From Streptomyces sp. NBC_01314 (lineage in GTDB: Bacteria > Actinomycetota > Actinomycetes > Streptomycetales > Streptomycetaceae): a DNA stretch of 64,000 bases. The translations under genes and the position numbers were made by a program. A model generated the notes under the pieces. It did no database searches. It saw nothing but the letters and a program-made list of their open reading frames with translations, and was not told the DNA's origin. Every line of letters starts with the position of its first letter. Within the stretch, counting starts at the first letter, position 1. The stretch spans positions 6,944,001 to 7,008,000 of the forward strand of contig NZ_CP108394.1 in NCBI RefSeq assembly GCF_041435215.1, in the 5' to 3' direction. Positions 1-8,163 of this stretch are shown piece after piece.

Positions 1-1161
1 GTCGACCAGGGCCATACCGGGCTGCCAGAGGTCCCACTGCCAGACGCTGCCGTCGGGTCGGCGGAGCAGATGGCCGAGCGCCTTGCCCTCCGCGAAGAGC
101 GGGGAGCGCTGGGCGACGTACGGGTTGATCCACACGGAGATCCGCAGGCCCCGGCGTCCGAGGCGAGCCAGCATGCCCTCCGGGTCCGGGAAGACCCGGG
201 GGTCCCACTCGAAGTCGCACCACTGGAACTCGCGCATCCAGAAACAGTCGAAGTGGAAGACGGAGAGGGGGAGCCGGCGCTCCCGCATGCCCTCGATGAA
301 GGAGGTCACCGTCTCCTCGTCGTAGGAGGTGGTGAACGAGGTCGACAGCCACAGGCCGAACGACCAGGGAGGTGGGAGGGCGGGGCGGCCGGTGAGGGCC
401 GTGTACTTGCGGAGGATCTCCTTCGGGGTCGGGCCGTAGATGACGTAGTACGTCAACTGCTGGGTCTCCGCGCTGAACTGGACCCTCGACACGACCTCCG
501 AGGCGACCTCGAAGGACACCTTGCCGGGGTGGTCCACGAAGACGCCGTAGCCCGCGTCGGTGAGGTAGAACGGCACGTTCTTGTAGGCCTGTTCGGTGGC
601 CGTGCCGCCGTCGGCGTTCCAGATGTCGACGACCTGCCCGTTCTTGACGAGCGGGCCGAAGCGTTCGCCGAGGCCGTACACCGAGGTGCCGACGCCCAGG
701 TTGAGCTGTTCGCGGAGGTAGTGGGCGCCGGACGCCTCGTGCATGATGCCCATCGACTTGGGGCCGCTGGTGGTGAGGGTGCGGCCGTGGGCGAGGAAGT
801 CGACGTGCCAGGGGCCGGTGCGGGACACACGGACCGACAGCTCACCGGCGGTGAGGGTGGCGTGCTCGTCGTCGTAGGAGGTGTGCGGGGTGAACTCCTC
901 TGTCGTCAGCTCGAACTGGGGGCCGCGTGGCCGTTCGCCCTCGAAGTGGGTGAACGTGACGCCGATGACATCGGGCATCGGGGCATGGGCGCTGATCGTC
1001 ACGACCGGTCCCTTCAGCAGGTCGCCGCGGTGGCGGATGGGCTGGGTCGGGGCGTGGACCTCCAGGGCGCCGCCGTCCGTGGCGGTGACGTCGAGGACCT
1101 CGACCGGGTGGGCCGCCGTGACGCCCTCGCGGAGCAGCCAGTAGCCGTCGGTGAACTTCAT
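1..1161 (-). CDS. yicI: GH31 alpha-xylosidase (YicI type), partial
   Basis: Reading leftwards from the ATG at 1161-1159, the protein follows E. coli YicI closely: start MKFTDGYWLLREGV, then VYGLGERFGPLVKNGQ, TEQAYKN(V)PFY, GRPALPPPWSFGLWLSTSFT, FHFDCFWMREFQWCDFEWDP and WQWDLWQPGMALVD at the window edge. About 387 residues are present: the N-terminal beta-sandwich and the start of the catalytic barrel. The catalytic Asp pair lies outside the window. YicI enzymes release alpha-xylose from isoprimeverose and xyloglucan oligosaccharides, probably in the cytoplasm since no signal peptide is seen. The gene follows the permease gene by 39 bp with a GGAG upstream, so it is probably the last or a late gene of the uptake operon. 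Substrate is inferred from family. Confidence 0.93.
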   Translation of the reverse strand, partial: MKFTDGYWLLREGVTAAHPVEVLDVTATDGGALEVHAPTQPIRHRGDLLKGPVVTISAHAPMPDVIGVTFTHFEGERPRGPQFELTTEEFTPHTSYDDEHATLTAGELSVRVSRTGPWHVDFLAHGRTLTTSGPKSMGIMHEASGAHYLREQLNLGVGTSVYGLGERFGPLVKNGQVVDIWNADGGTATEQAYKNVPFYLTDAGYGVFVDHPGKVSFEVASEVVSRVQFSAETQQLTYYVIYGPTPKEILRKYTALTGRPALPPPWSFGLWLSTSFTTSYDEETVTSFIEGMRERRLPLSVFHFDCFWMREFQWCDFEWDPRVFPDPEGMLARLGRRGLRISVWINPYVAQRSPLFAEGKALGHLLRRPDGSVWQWDLWQPGMALVD

Positions 1162-1200
1162 GTGGGGGGTATCTCCTTACGTCACGGCCTGCCGCACGGC

Positions 1201-2022
1201 CTACTTCACGGCTCCCACGGCGATGCCGCGGGTGAGTGTGCGCTGGAAGAGGAGGAAGAACACGAGGGCGGGGAGCAGGCCGAGCAGGGCCGCCGCGTTG
1301 GTCATCGTGGCGTCCATCAGGCGCTGGCCCTGGAGGACGCCCAGGGCCACGGACACGGTCTGGTTGTCGTTGGAGATCAGCATGACGAGGGGGAGCAGGA
1401 ACTCGTTCCAGGTCCAGATGAAGAAGAAGACCAGGAGCACACCGAGGGTGGGACGGCTCACGGGGACGACGATCCGCCACAGGATCTGCCACTTGTTCGC
1501 GCCGTCGATCCGGGCCGCCTCGACGATCTCGCGCGGGAACCGGCCGAGCACCGAGGCGAGGAGGTAGGTGCCGAAGGCCGCCTGGACGACCGTGAAGACG
1601 ATGACCACGCTGAGGCGGGTGTCGTAGAGGCCCGCTTCCTTGGAGAGGAAGTAGACCGGATAGACCAGCGCCTCCTGCGGCAGCATGTTCGCCAGCACGA
1701 AGAAGGCCAGGATCCAGGTACGGCCCCGCAGCCGGCCGATGCCGATCGCGTACGCGTTGAGCACGGACAGGACGACGGCCAGCACCGCCACCGAGCCGCT
1801 GATCAGTACGGAGTTGAACAGCTTCTGGCTGTAGTCGACCCTCTCCCAGAAGTCCTTCAGCCCGTCGAGATAGAGGCCGTCGGGGAGGCTGAGCGGGCCG
1901 CTCCGCGCGTACTCCGCCGGGGACTTCACCGCGTTCACGGCCACGACCAGAAACGGGATGATCATGAAGAGGGCGGCGACGCAGAGGGCCACGAGGACCG
2001 GATAGCGGCGGACTGCGGTCAT
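1201..2022 (-). CDS. ABC sugar transporter permease, MalG type
   Basis: A 273-residue inner-membrane permease beginning MTAVRRYPVLVALCVAALF. It has about six hydrophobic segments and the EAA loop of binding-protein-dependent permeases (EAARIDGANKWQILWRIVVP, about residues 180-200). Length and the end GIAVGAVK are typical of MalG/LacG carbohydrate permeases. The ATG overlaps the stop of the upstream permease (ATGA at 2022-2019), so translation is probably coupled. No ATPase gene is in the operon segment seen; Streptomyces sugar systems commonly share the MsiK ATPase (known; inferred here). It should pair with the permease at 2019-2990 and the lipoprotein at 2987-4285. Confidence 0.93.
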   Translation of the reverse strand: MTAVRRYPVLVALCVAALFMIIPFLVVAVNAVKSPAEYARSGPLSLPDGLYLDGLKDFWERVDYSQKLFNSVLISGSVAVLAVVLSVLNAYAIGIGRLRGRTWILAFFVLANMLPQEALVYPVYFLSKEAGLYDTRLSVVIVFTVVQAAFGTYLLASVLGRFPREIVEAARIDGANKWQILWRIVVPVSRPTLGVLLVFFFIWTWNEFLLPLVMLISNDNQTVSVALGVLQGQRLMDATMTNAAALLGLLPALVFFLLFQRTLTRGIAVGAVK

Positions 2023-2990
2023 ACGCGGGTTTCCTCCTCGGCGTCCTCGGCGCGTGTCTGGAGCTTCAGGCCGACCAGGGCCAGGGCGAGGACGATCACG
2101 GTCAGGACGGTGGAGATCGCGGCGCCGTAGCCGACCTGGGTCTTCTCGAAGAACGTGGTGAAGGAGAAGTAGGAGGGCACGTCGGTGGCGCCGCCGGGGC
2201 CGCCCTTCGTCAGGACGTACACCGCGCCGAACACCTTGAGCGCGGCGATCGTGCACCACAGCAGGACGACATGGATCTCGGGCCGGATCTGCGGCAGCGT
2301 GATGTGCAGGAAGCGCCGCCACCAGCCGGCGCCGTCCAGCTCGGCGGCCTCGTACAGCGCAGGGTCGACGCGCTGCAGCCCCGCCATGAAGACGACCAGC
2401 GGGAAGCCGAGCTGCACCCACACCATCACGGCCATGACGGTGTAGAGGGCGAGGTCCGGGTCGCCGAGCCAGTCCTGCTGCCATCCGCTCAGCCCGACCG
2501 CCTTCAGCAGCTCGTTCAGGGAGCCGTTCTCGGGGGCGAGGATCCAGCTCCAGACGATGCCCGCCACGGCGATCGGCAGCACCTGGGGGAGGTAGAAGCA
2601 GGCGCGCAGCACGGCGGCGACCCGGCCGCCGAAGTGCTTGCCGACGAAGTCGAACAGGGCGGCGGCCAGGACCAGCCCGAGCGCGGTCGGGACGGCGGCC
2701 ATCGCGACCACCATGAACAGGCTGTGCCGGAACGACGCCCAGAACGCTGAGTCGTTCAGCAGCTCCCGGTAGTTGGCGAGGCCGGACCACTCCGGACTGC
2801 CGACGCCCTGCCAGTCGGTGAAGCTCACCCCCGTGTTCATCAGGAACGGAACGATGACGACGGCGAAGAACGCGAGGGCGCCGGGGAGGAGGAACAGCGC
2901 GTAGGAGTCCCGGGTGCTTCGGGGGTGGTGCGTGCGGCCGGTGCGTCCCTCCTTGCCGACCGCCGCCGCTCGCTCCACGGTCGCGGTCAC
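2019..2990 (-). CDS. ABC sugar transporter permease, MalF type
   Basis: A 323-residue protein read from the GTG at 2990-2988, which overlaps the TGA of the binding-protein gene (GTGA). The N-terminus is short, basic and cytoplasmic (VTATVERAAAVGKEGRTGRT), followed by the first membrane segment ALFLLPGALAFFAVVIVPF and further hydrophobic helices. The EAA motif reads YEAAELDGAGWWRRFLHITL, the usual coupling helix for the ATPase. Longer open frames extend upstream but run into the binding-protein gene, so this start is preferred. Its partner is the MalG-type permease immediately downstream. Confidence 0.92.
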   Translation of the reverse strand: MTATVERAAAVGKEGRTGRTHHPRSTRDSYALFLLPGALAFFAVVIVPFLMNTGVSFTDWQGVGSPEWSGLANYRELLNDSAFWASFRHSLFMVVAMAAVPTALGLVLAAALFDFVGKHFGGRVAAVLRACFYLPQVLPIAVAGIVWSWILAPENGSLNELLKAVGLSGWQQDWLGDPDLALYTVMAVMVWVQLGFPLVVFMAGLQRVDPALYEAAELDGAGWWRRFLHITLPQIRPEIHVVLLWCTIAALKVFGAVYVLTKGGPGGATDVPSYFSFTTFFEKTQVGYGAAISTVLTVIVLALALVGLKLQTRAEDAEEETRV

Positions 2991-4285
2991 TGCTCCGGTA
3001 CGTCCTTCTCGTAAGCCTTCCCGATCGCGTCCAGGTACGCGTCCGGGTCCGCGTCGCCGGTGATCAGCTTCTGGGTCTCGGAGACGAGGACGTCGTAGAA
3101 GCCGGGGACCGGCCAGTCCGGATAGAAGGCCAGTCCGTCCTTCTCGGAGAGGGTGTTGAAGTCGGCGATCAGCTTTTTGGCCTGTGGGTCGGTGATGGCG
3201 GCGGGGTCCGCGGCCACCGGGACTCCGCCCTTGTCGCCGAGCAGGTTCTGGATCTTCTCCGACATGGTGATGTCGATGAAGTCGTAGGCGAGTTCCTTGT
3301 TCTCGGCGCCCTTGGGGACGACCCAGAGGTTGCCGCCGGAGCCGAGCGTGAGGTTTGTGTCGGGCCACAGGAAGGTGCCCCAGTCGAACGTGTTCTCCGC
3401 CTTGAACCGGCCGTACCACCAGCTCCCCGAGAACAGGATCGGCGTCTTGCCCCGGATGAAGGAGACGCCCGCGTCCTCGGACTTCGTCCCGGTCGACTTC
3501 TCGCTGATGTACCCCTTCTCCACCCAGTCGGCGAAGGTCTCCGCCCCGTACGTCCACGCGGCGTCATGGAAGTCGGCCTTGCCCTTGTACAGCTCGTAGG
3601 AGTCCACCCAGGCGCGGTCCGCCCTGCTCAGCGCCAGCTGGTACAGGTACTGCTGTGCCATGTACTCGGCGCCGGCGTTGGCGAGCGGGGTGATGCCCGC
3701 GTCGACGAACTCGTCCATGGCGGCGGTGAGTTCGGCCAGGGTGGTGGGTTCGGTGATGCCGTGCTTCTCGAAGAGTTCCTTGTTGTAGAAGACCATCGTG
3801 TACTCGGCGTAGTTCGGCACGCCGTACCACTTGCCGGAGCCCATCACGCCGTCGGCGTCGTACTGGCTGGTGGTGCGGACACCCGCGCTGAGCTTCTTGT
3901 CCCAGCCGCGCGCGCTCACCTCCGGAGTGAGGTCGGTGAGGAGTCCCTGCTTGGAGAGGAGCCCGGCGGTCGCGTTGCCCTTGTTGTACTCCATGAGGTC
4001 CGGCGCGTCGGAGGAGTTGAGGACCATCGGGGCGGTCTTCCGGATCTGTTCGAAACCCTTCTCCTCGAACTCGACCTCGACACCCGGGTGGGTCTTCTCG
4101 AACTCCTCGATCGCCGCGTTCCAGGCCACGCCCATCGCGCTGTCGGGGCCCTCGTAGTGCCAGAGGCGGAGGGTCCGGCCGTCGCCGCCACCGCCGCCGC
4201 TGCCCGAACCGCCGCAGGAGGCCAGCAGCAGGACTCCGCCGAGAGCAGCCGCAGCCGCCGCTGTACGCCTTCGTGCCGTCAACAT
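2987..4285 (-). CDS. Extracellular sugar-binding lipoprotein of ABC transporter
   Basis: A 432-residue solute-binding protein of the carbohydrate (family 1) class. It has a twin-basic start ([20 protein letters not shown]) and a lipobox LLASC with the lipid-anchored Cys at residue 24, then a Gly/Ser linker. The mature part begins RTLRLWHYEGPDSAMGVAWN and keeps SBP_bac features such as EFEKTHPGVEVEFEEKGFEQ and FSGSWWYGRF. It should capture an oligosaccharide outside the membrane and deliver it to the two permeases. The start is supported by GGAGG about 9 bases upstream. The 3' alpha-xylosidase suggests xylose-capped oligosaccharides. A palindromic operator lies 44-81 bp upstream. Confidence 0.95.
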   Translation of the reverse strand: MLTARRRTAAAAAALGGVLLLASCGGSGSGGGGGDGRTLRLWHYEGPDSAMGVAWNAAIEEFEKTHPGVEVEFEEKGFEQIRKTAPMVLNSSDAPDLMEYNKGNATAGLLSKQGLLTDLTPEVSARGWDKKLSAGVRTTSQYDADGVMGSGKWYGVPNYAEYTMVFYNKELFEKHGITEPTTLAELTAAMDEFVDAGITPLANAGAEYMAQQYLYQLALSRADRAWVDSYELYKGKADFHDAAWTYGAETFADWVEKGYISEKSTGTKSEDAGVSFIRGKTPILFSGSWWYGRFKAENTFDWGTFLWPDTNLTLGSGGNLWVVPKGAENKELAYDFIDITMSEKIQNLLGDKGGVPVAADPAAITDPQAKKLIADFNTLSEKDGLAFYPDWPVPGFYDVLVSETQKLITGDADPDAYLDAIGKAYEKDVPEQ

Positions 4286-4328
4286 CCTTTGCCTCCAGGG
4301 GAGTCGGATGGATCGTCGAAAGGTGTAG

Positions 4329-4366
4329 TCGAATCGCTTCGATGATTGGTGTCGAAGCGCTTCGAC
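4329..4366. promoter_or_regulatory. LacI-family type palindromic operator pair
   Basis: A perfect 16-bp palindrome GTCGAAGCGCTTCGAC lies at 4351-4366, and a second imperfect copy, TCGAATCGCTTCGA, at 4330-4343, upstream of the binding-protein gene. The central CG and symmetric arms are typical of LacI-family operators, and CGAA...TTCG half-sites are reported for xylo-oligosaccharide repressors (family knowledge). The cognate repressor gene is not in the window. Confidence 0.7.
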
Positions 4367-4429
4367 GGAAGGTAAGGGCGGGCTAAGGGCGCGTCAATGG
4401 GGCGGACGGGAATTCGTCCGATGTTCGGA

Positions 4430-5800
4430 TCATCGAACGGTGGTGTGTGCGGTCGGGCGCCGCGCCGAGGCGATCAGGAGTGCCGAAGTCGCCGCGGCCA
4501 CCGGTACCGCGAAGCCGGCCGTGCCGGTTCCCGGAGTGTGTTCCGCGACCCAGCCGCCCAGTGCCGACCCGCCCGCTATCCCGCCGAGCAGGCCGGTGAC
4601 GGCGAGGGTCATGCCCTCGTTCAACTGGCCCTCGGGGGTGCGGTGCTGGACGAGCGACATGGCGGTGACCATCGTGGGGGCGGTGGCCATGCCGGCGAGG
4701 AGGAGGGCCGGGGCGAGGAGCGGAAGGGAGCCGGTGGTGGTGGCGCTGAGCCAGGGCAGGGTCATCAGGGCGGCCATCGCGGCCAGACACCGGCGGAACC
4801 GGCGCTCCGCGGGGCCCGTCACGCGCAGCGCCCCGTAGGCGAGCCCCGCCGCGCAGGAGCCGGCCGCCTGGAGCCCGAGGATCACGCCGGCCGCCGGGGC
4901 GTGGCCCCGGGCGTCCGCGTAGGCGATGGTGACGACCTCCAGGGAGCCGAAGACCGCGCCGATGGCGAGGAAGACGGCGAGGAGGGGCGGGATACCGGGG
5001 CTGCGGAGAGGGGACCTCGCGGTCGTCCGGCCGGTGGGGGGCGGTTCCGTGGTGCGCTGGGCGGCGAAGACCAGTACGCCCGTCATGCAGAGGACGCAGC
5101 CGACGAGGGTGCCGGCCTCGGGGAACAGGGTGGTGCAGAGGAAGGCCGCGATGACCGGCCCGAGCATGAAGCAGAGTTCGTCCGCGGCCTGTTCGAAGGA
5201 GTTGGCGGTGTGCAGGGCTGCCGGGTCGTCCTTGAGGAGGTGGGCCCAGCGGGCTCGGGACATGCCGCCCGTGTTGGGGACCGTGGCGGTGGCCGCGTAG
5301 GAGGCGAAGAGGGTCCAGTCGGGGGCGTTCCAGTGCGAGCAGGCGATCAGCGAGAGGTTGCCGAGGGAGGCGAGGGCGGTGGCGGGGACGGCGATCCTGG
5401 CCTGGCCGTGGCGGTCCACCAGGCGTGCGGTCCAGGGGGCGACCAGGGCGGTGGCGGCGAGGCCGGTGGCGACCACCGCGCCGGCCAGGGCGTAGGAGTC
5501 CCGGGAGGCGGCGATCATGAGGATCGCGCTGACGCTGAACATGCCCATGGGGAGGCGGGCGATGAGGTTGCCGGCGGTGAAGCGGAGAGTGCCGGGCTTT
5601 TGGAAGAGGGCGCGGTAAGAGGTGGGGGCGGTTGTGCGTCGGCGGGTGCGGGTTCGTCGTGGCTGGTCGCGCAGTTCTCCGCGCCCCTTTCGGGGCGCTG
5701 TCGTCGGGCGGCGGCGAGGGGCGAAGTCGGCTGCCACCAACGTGTCGGCGGTGACGGTCAGCAGGGGCGCGGAGGAGTGTTCGGTCGGTGGATGCGGCAT
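4430..5800 (-). CDS. MFS transporter
   Basis: A 456-residue major facilitator protein, preferred start MPHPPTEHSS at 5800. An upstream ATG at 5863 would put 21 extra residues into the short divergent promoter region. After a basic N-terminal tail (to about residue 50) there are about twelve hydrophobic segments with MFS loop signatures (TARLVDRHGQARIAV after TM2). It is most like putative drug/metabolite exporters; the substrate is unknown. It is divergent from the LysR gene with an 83-bp gap, the usual layout for a LysR-controlled exporter. Residues about 34-48 (APRKGRGELRDQPRR) are the translation of a REP-like element, so that part of the tail is probably insertion-derived. Confidence 0.88.
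   Translation of the reverse strand: MPHPPTEHSSAPLLTVTADTLVAADFAPRRRPTTAPRKGRGELRDQPRRTRTRRRTTAPTSYRALFQKPGTLRFTAGNLIARLPMGMFSVSAILMIAASRDSYALAGAVVATGLAATALVAPWTARLVDRHGQARIAVPATALASLGNLSLIACSHWNAPDWTLFASYAATATVPNTGGMSRARWAHLLKDDPAALHTANSFEQAADELCFMLGPVIAAFLCTTLFPEAGTLVGCVLCMTGVLVFAAQRTTEPPPTGRTTARSPLRSPGIPPLLAVFLAIGAVFGSLEVVTIAYADARGHAPAAGVILGLQAAGSCAAGLAYGALRVTGPAERRFRRCLAAMAALMTLPWLSATTTGSLPLLAPALLLAGMATAPTMVTAMSLVQHRTPEGQLNEGMTLAVTGLLGGIAGGSALGGWVAEHTPGTGTAGFAVPVAAATSALLIASARRPTAHTTVR
5659..5700. repeat. REP-like palindromic element inside MFS 5' end
   Basis: The sequence GTGGCTGGTCGCGCAGTT followed by the hairpin GCGCCCC-TTTC-GGGGCGC matches the repeat at 62608-62664, 62801-62856 and 33101-33187. 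Here it lies in frame within the start of the MFS coding sequence, whereas the other copies are intergenic. Confidence 0.7.
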
Positions 5801-5883
5801 GCGGCCACCGTCGCCCCGATCATGATCCACCGTCCAACACTTACTCCGTGGCCATTCACGCACCCCGGTTGTAAATTCGCCGG

Positions 5884-6858
5884 ATGTCTGTCGCCCCCTA
5901 TGCCATCGAGCCCCGGCTCCTTCGTGGCTTTCTCGCCGTCGCCGAAGAGCTGCACTTCACCCGGGCCGCCGCTCGCCTCTATGTCGCTCAGCAGGCCCTC
6001 AGCCGGGATGTCCGGCGGCTGGAGCGGGAGTTGGGGGTGGAGCTGTTTCTGCGGACGACTCGGCAGGTGGTGCTGACGGCGGACGGGGAGCGGCTGGTGC
6101 CTTATGCGCGGCGGGTGGTGGAGGCGCAGGAGGAGCTGGTGGCCGCGTTCCGGCAGGCGCGGCCCCTGTTGGTGGATCTGAACTCGCCGGGGTTGGCCAC
6201 AGGGACGCGGGTGCTGCGCCGGGCCCGGGAGATCGTCCCGGAGCTGGAGTTGATGGCGCGGTACGAGAGCGGGCTGACCCATGCGGCGGCCGAGATCCTC
6301 GCGGGGCGGCTGGACGTGTCGTTCGGGAGGTTCGCGGGGCTCGAACCGGCGGTGCGGGCGCGGCTCGAACAGCAGCCGGTGCGGTACGAGCCGATGACCG
6401 TGATCCTGCCCGAGGACCACCGGCTGGCCGGGCTGGACGCCGTACCGCTGGCGGAACTCGCGGGCGAGCGGGTGTACGCGGGCGCCGGTAATCCCCGTAC
6501 GCCGGAATGGACGGACCTGGCGCGGCGGCTGTTCGAGGGGCGGGGGATCGAGGTCGCGGCGCCTGCCCCGCTGGCCGTGGGGGAGGAGGAGTTCCGGCGG
6601 ATCATGGCCAGGACGAGGTCGCCCGTGCTGGCGGTGGTGGACTTCCCGCCCATGCCGGGGACGGTGGCGCGGCGGCTCGTCGACCCCGTCCCGCTGTCGC
6701 CCGTCTCCCTGGTGTGGCGGAAGGGATTCGCGCATCCGGGGCTCGACGCGTTGCGGCGGGCCGCCGCCGAGTTGGCGGGGGCGGGATTATGGCTGTCGGA
6801 TCCGGAGGGCGGGTGGATTCCGGTCACAGATGCACTCATCATGATGACCTTCACCTGA
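5884..6858 (+). CDS. LysR-family transcriptional regulator with TTA codon
   Basis: A 324-residue LysR regulator. The N-terminal winged helix (residues about 8-67) has the classic pattern RLLRGFLAVAEELHFTRAAA, AQQALSRDVRRLERELGVELF and RTTRQVVLTADGERL. A LysR substrate-binding domain follows (about 95-300). It is divergent from the MFS exporter gene and probably controls it and itself. Codon 302 (6787-6789) is TTA, the leucine codon read by the developmentally controlled bldA tRNA in Streptomyces, so full translation may be delayed until late growth (known rule; inferred here). The effector is unknown. Confidence 0.93.
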   Translation: MSVAPYAIEPRLLRGFLAVAEELHFTRAAARLYVAQQALSRDVRRLERELGVELFLRTTRQVVLTADGERLVPYARRVVEAQEELVAAFRQARPLLVDLNSPGLATGTRVLRRAREIVPELELMARYESGLTHAAAEILAGRLDVSFGRFAGLEPAVRARLEQQPVRYEPMTVILPEDHRLAGLDAVPLAELAGERVYAGAGNPRTPEWTDLARRLFEGRGIEVAAPAPLAVGEEEFRRIMARTRSPVLAVVDFPPMPGTVARRLVDPVPLSPVSLVWRKGFAHPGLDALRRAAAELAGAGLWLSDPEGGWIPVTDALIMMTFT

Positions 6859-7017
6859 TATCACACACGTGGACATCTCTCCCACCCCTACATTCGGGGC
6901 CCGGGTGTGTGTGATGGGCGGGGCGCCCCGGATCGGATGGGGGTCCGGTCCGGTACAGGAAAGTGCGACAGCCCGGCATCGAACACGCACCCGGAACGAT
7001 CCCGTGGGGGGAAGTGC

Positions 7018-8163
7018 GTGCACGTCGAGAACTGGCCCAAGGGCATTCAGCCGAAGGGCTTTGAGCCGAAGCGGACCGATGGCGAAGTCGAAGGCCTCGG
7101 TCGAGGTCGTGGTGGTAGTGGCTCCGGGGGCGAGGTGGTCTGGCCCGAGGCGGCCGACAGAACCGGAGCGGTGTCCCGGACGGAGCGGGACCACGGAAGG
7201 GGGATCTCCGGGCAGGCGGGGATCTCCGGGCGGGCGGGCGCCGGAGTCGGGGTGCCTCGGCAGCCGACCTCTTCCGGGGACCTCGGGGTCTTTGGGGCCA
7301 CGGGTGCGCCGGGACGGGCAGGTGTCGTCCCGGCGCCCTGGGAGCAGCCCGATCAGCCGGGCCGCAACCACGATCCGCACGAGGTGACCGTGCAACTCGA
7401 CGGTGTGGGGCGCGAAGTGCACGAGGGACCGGGCAGGCACGCGGGCAGGGACGGGGACGCGGCTGGTACCGGTACCGGTCAGGACTCCGAAGGGCCGGTC
7501 TTCGTCGACGAGTCGGGCCGGCGCAGGAACCTGTACCGGCGGCTCGGTATCGCCGTCGGCACCGCCTGCGCGGCGTACGCCGTGGTCATCGTCGGCACGC
7601 TGGTGTCGGGCAACTCGGACGCGCCCTGGCTGCCGGTGCCGATGCAGAAGGACGACAAGCCGGCGGGCAAGGTGGACACACCTCCGCTGCCGGCCGAGTC
7701 GGACGAACGGTCCGACGAGGCGGACGGTTCTGTACCGGACTCGGGTCCGGGCGGGGGCCCTGCGGGAGCGACGTCCTCGCCCGCCGCCAAGTCCCCGACC
7801 GGTTCGTCGGGCAGGGCCAAGCAGCCGGAGAAGTCCGCCGGCGCCAAGCCGTCGGCCGGGCCCAGTGCCGGCGTGACGTCGAAGCCGAAGCCGAAGCCGA
7901 GCGTCGGCGTGAAGGACCCCGAGCCGTCCGCGTCCGAGCCGCCGAAGGTCGACCCCAGCCCCTCGGCCTCGCCCCCGCCCTCACCCTCGCCCTCCGAGAC
8001 CGGCGCCCCCGACCCCGCTCCGGGCTCCGGCACGGACACCGTCGCCGACGGCCCGGCGTCCCCGGCGCCGGTCGAGCCGGCCCCGTCGACGCCGGAGAAC
8101 TCGCAGAGCCCGCAGGAGCCGTCGAGCCCGCAGAGTCCGCAGAACCCGGAGAGCCCCGCCTGA
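7018..8163 (+). CDS. matA: MatA-like Pro/Ser-rich single-pass membrane protein
   Basis: A 381-residue protein started at GTG 7018, chosen because GGGGGGAAG sits just upstream; the earlier in-frame start at 6907 has no such site. A low-complexity N-terminal half of about 165 residues, presumably cytoplasmic, precedes one membrane helix (about 175-197, LGIAVGTACAAYAVVIVGTL). The C-terminal Pro/Ser/Lys-rich tail resembles a wall-spanning region. It shares a TGATG overlap with the NodB/GT2 gene, the layout of the matAB operon that makes a PNAG-like extracellular glycan for hyphal aggregation in S. lividans/coelicolor (known). Sequence is weakly conserved, so the name rests mainly on synteny and architecture. 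Confidence 0.65.
   Translation: MHVENWPKGIQPKGFEPKRTDGEVEGLGRGRGGSGSGGEVVWPEAADRTGAVSRTERDHGRGISGQAGISGRAGAGVGVPRQPTSSGDLGVFGATGAPGRAGVVPAPWEQPDQPGRNHDPHEVTVQLDGVGREVHEGPGRHAGRDGDAAGTGTGQDSEGPVFVDESGRRRNLYRRLGIAVGTACAAYAVVIVGTLVSGNSDAPWLPVPMQKDDKPAGKVDTPPLPAESDERSDEADGSVPDSGPGGGPAGATSSPAAKSPTGSSGRAKQPEKSAGAKPSAGPSAGVTSKPKPKPSVGVKDPEPSASEPPKVDPSPSASPPPSPSPSETGAPDPAPGSGTDTVADGPASPAPVEPAPSTPENSQSPQEPSSPQSPQNPESPA

Noticed and set aside
4423..4438. GTTCGGATCATCGAAC as a LexA box
   Set aside because: The arms are in the opposite order to the SOS consensus (GTTCG...CGAAC), and the site lies at the end of the MFS gene, not in a promoter.
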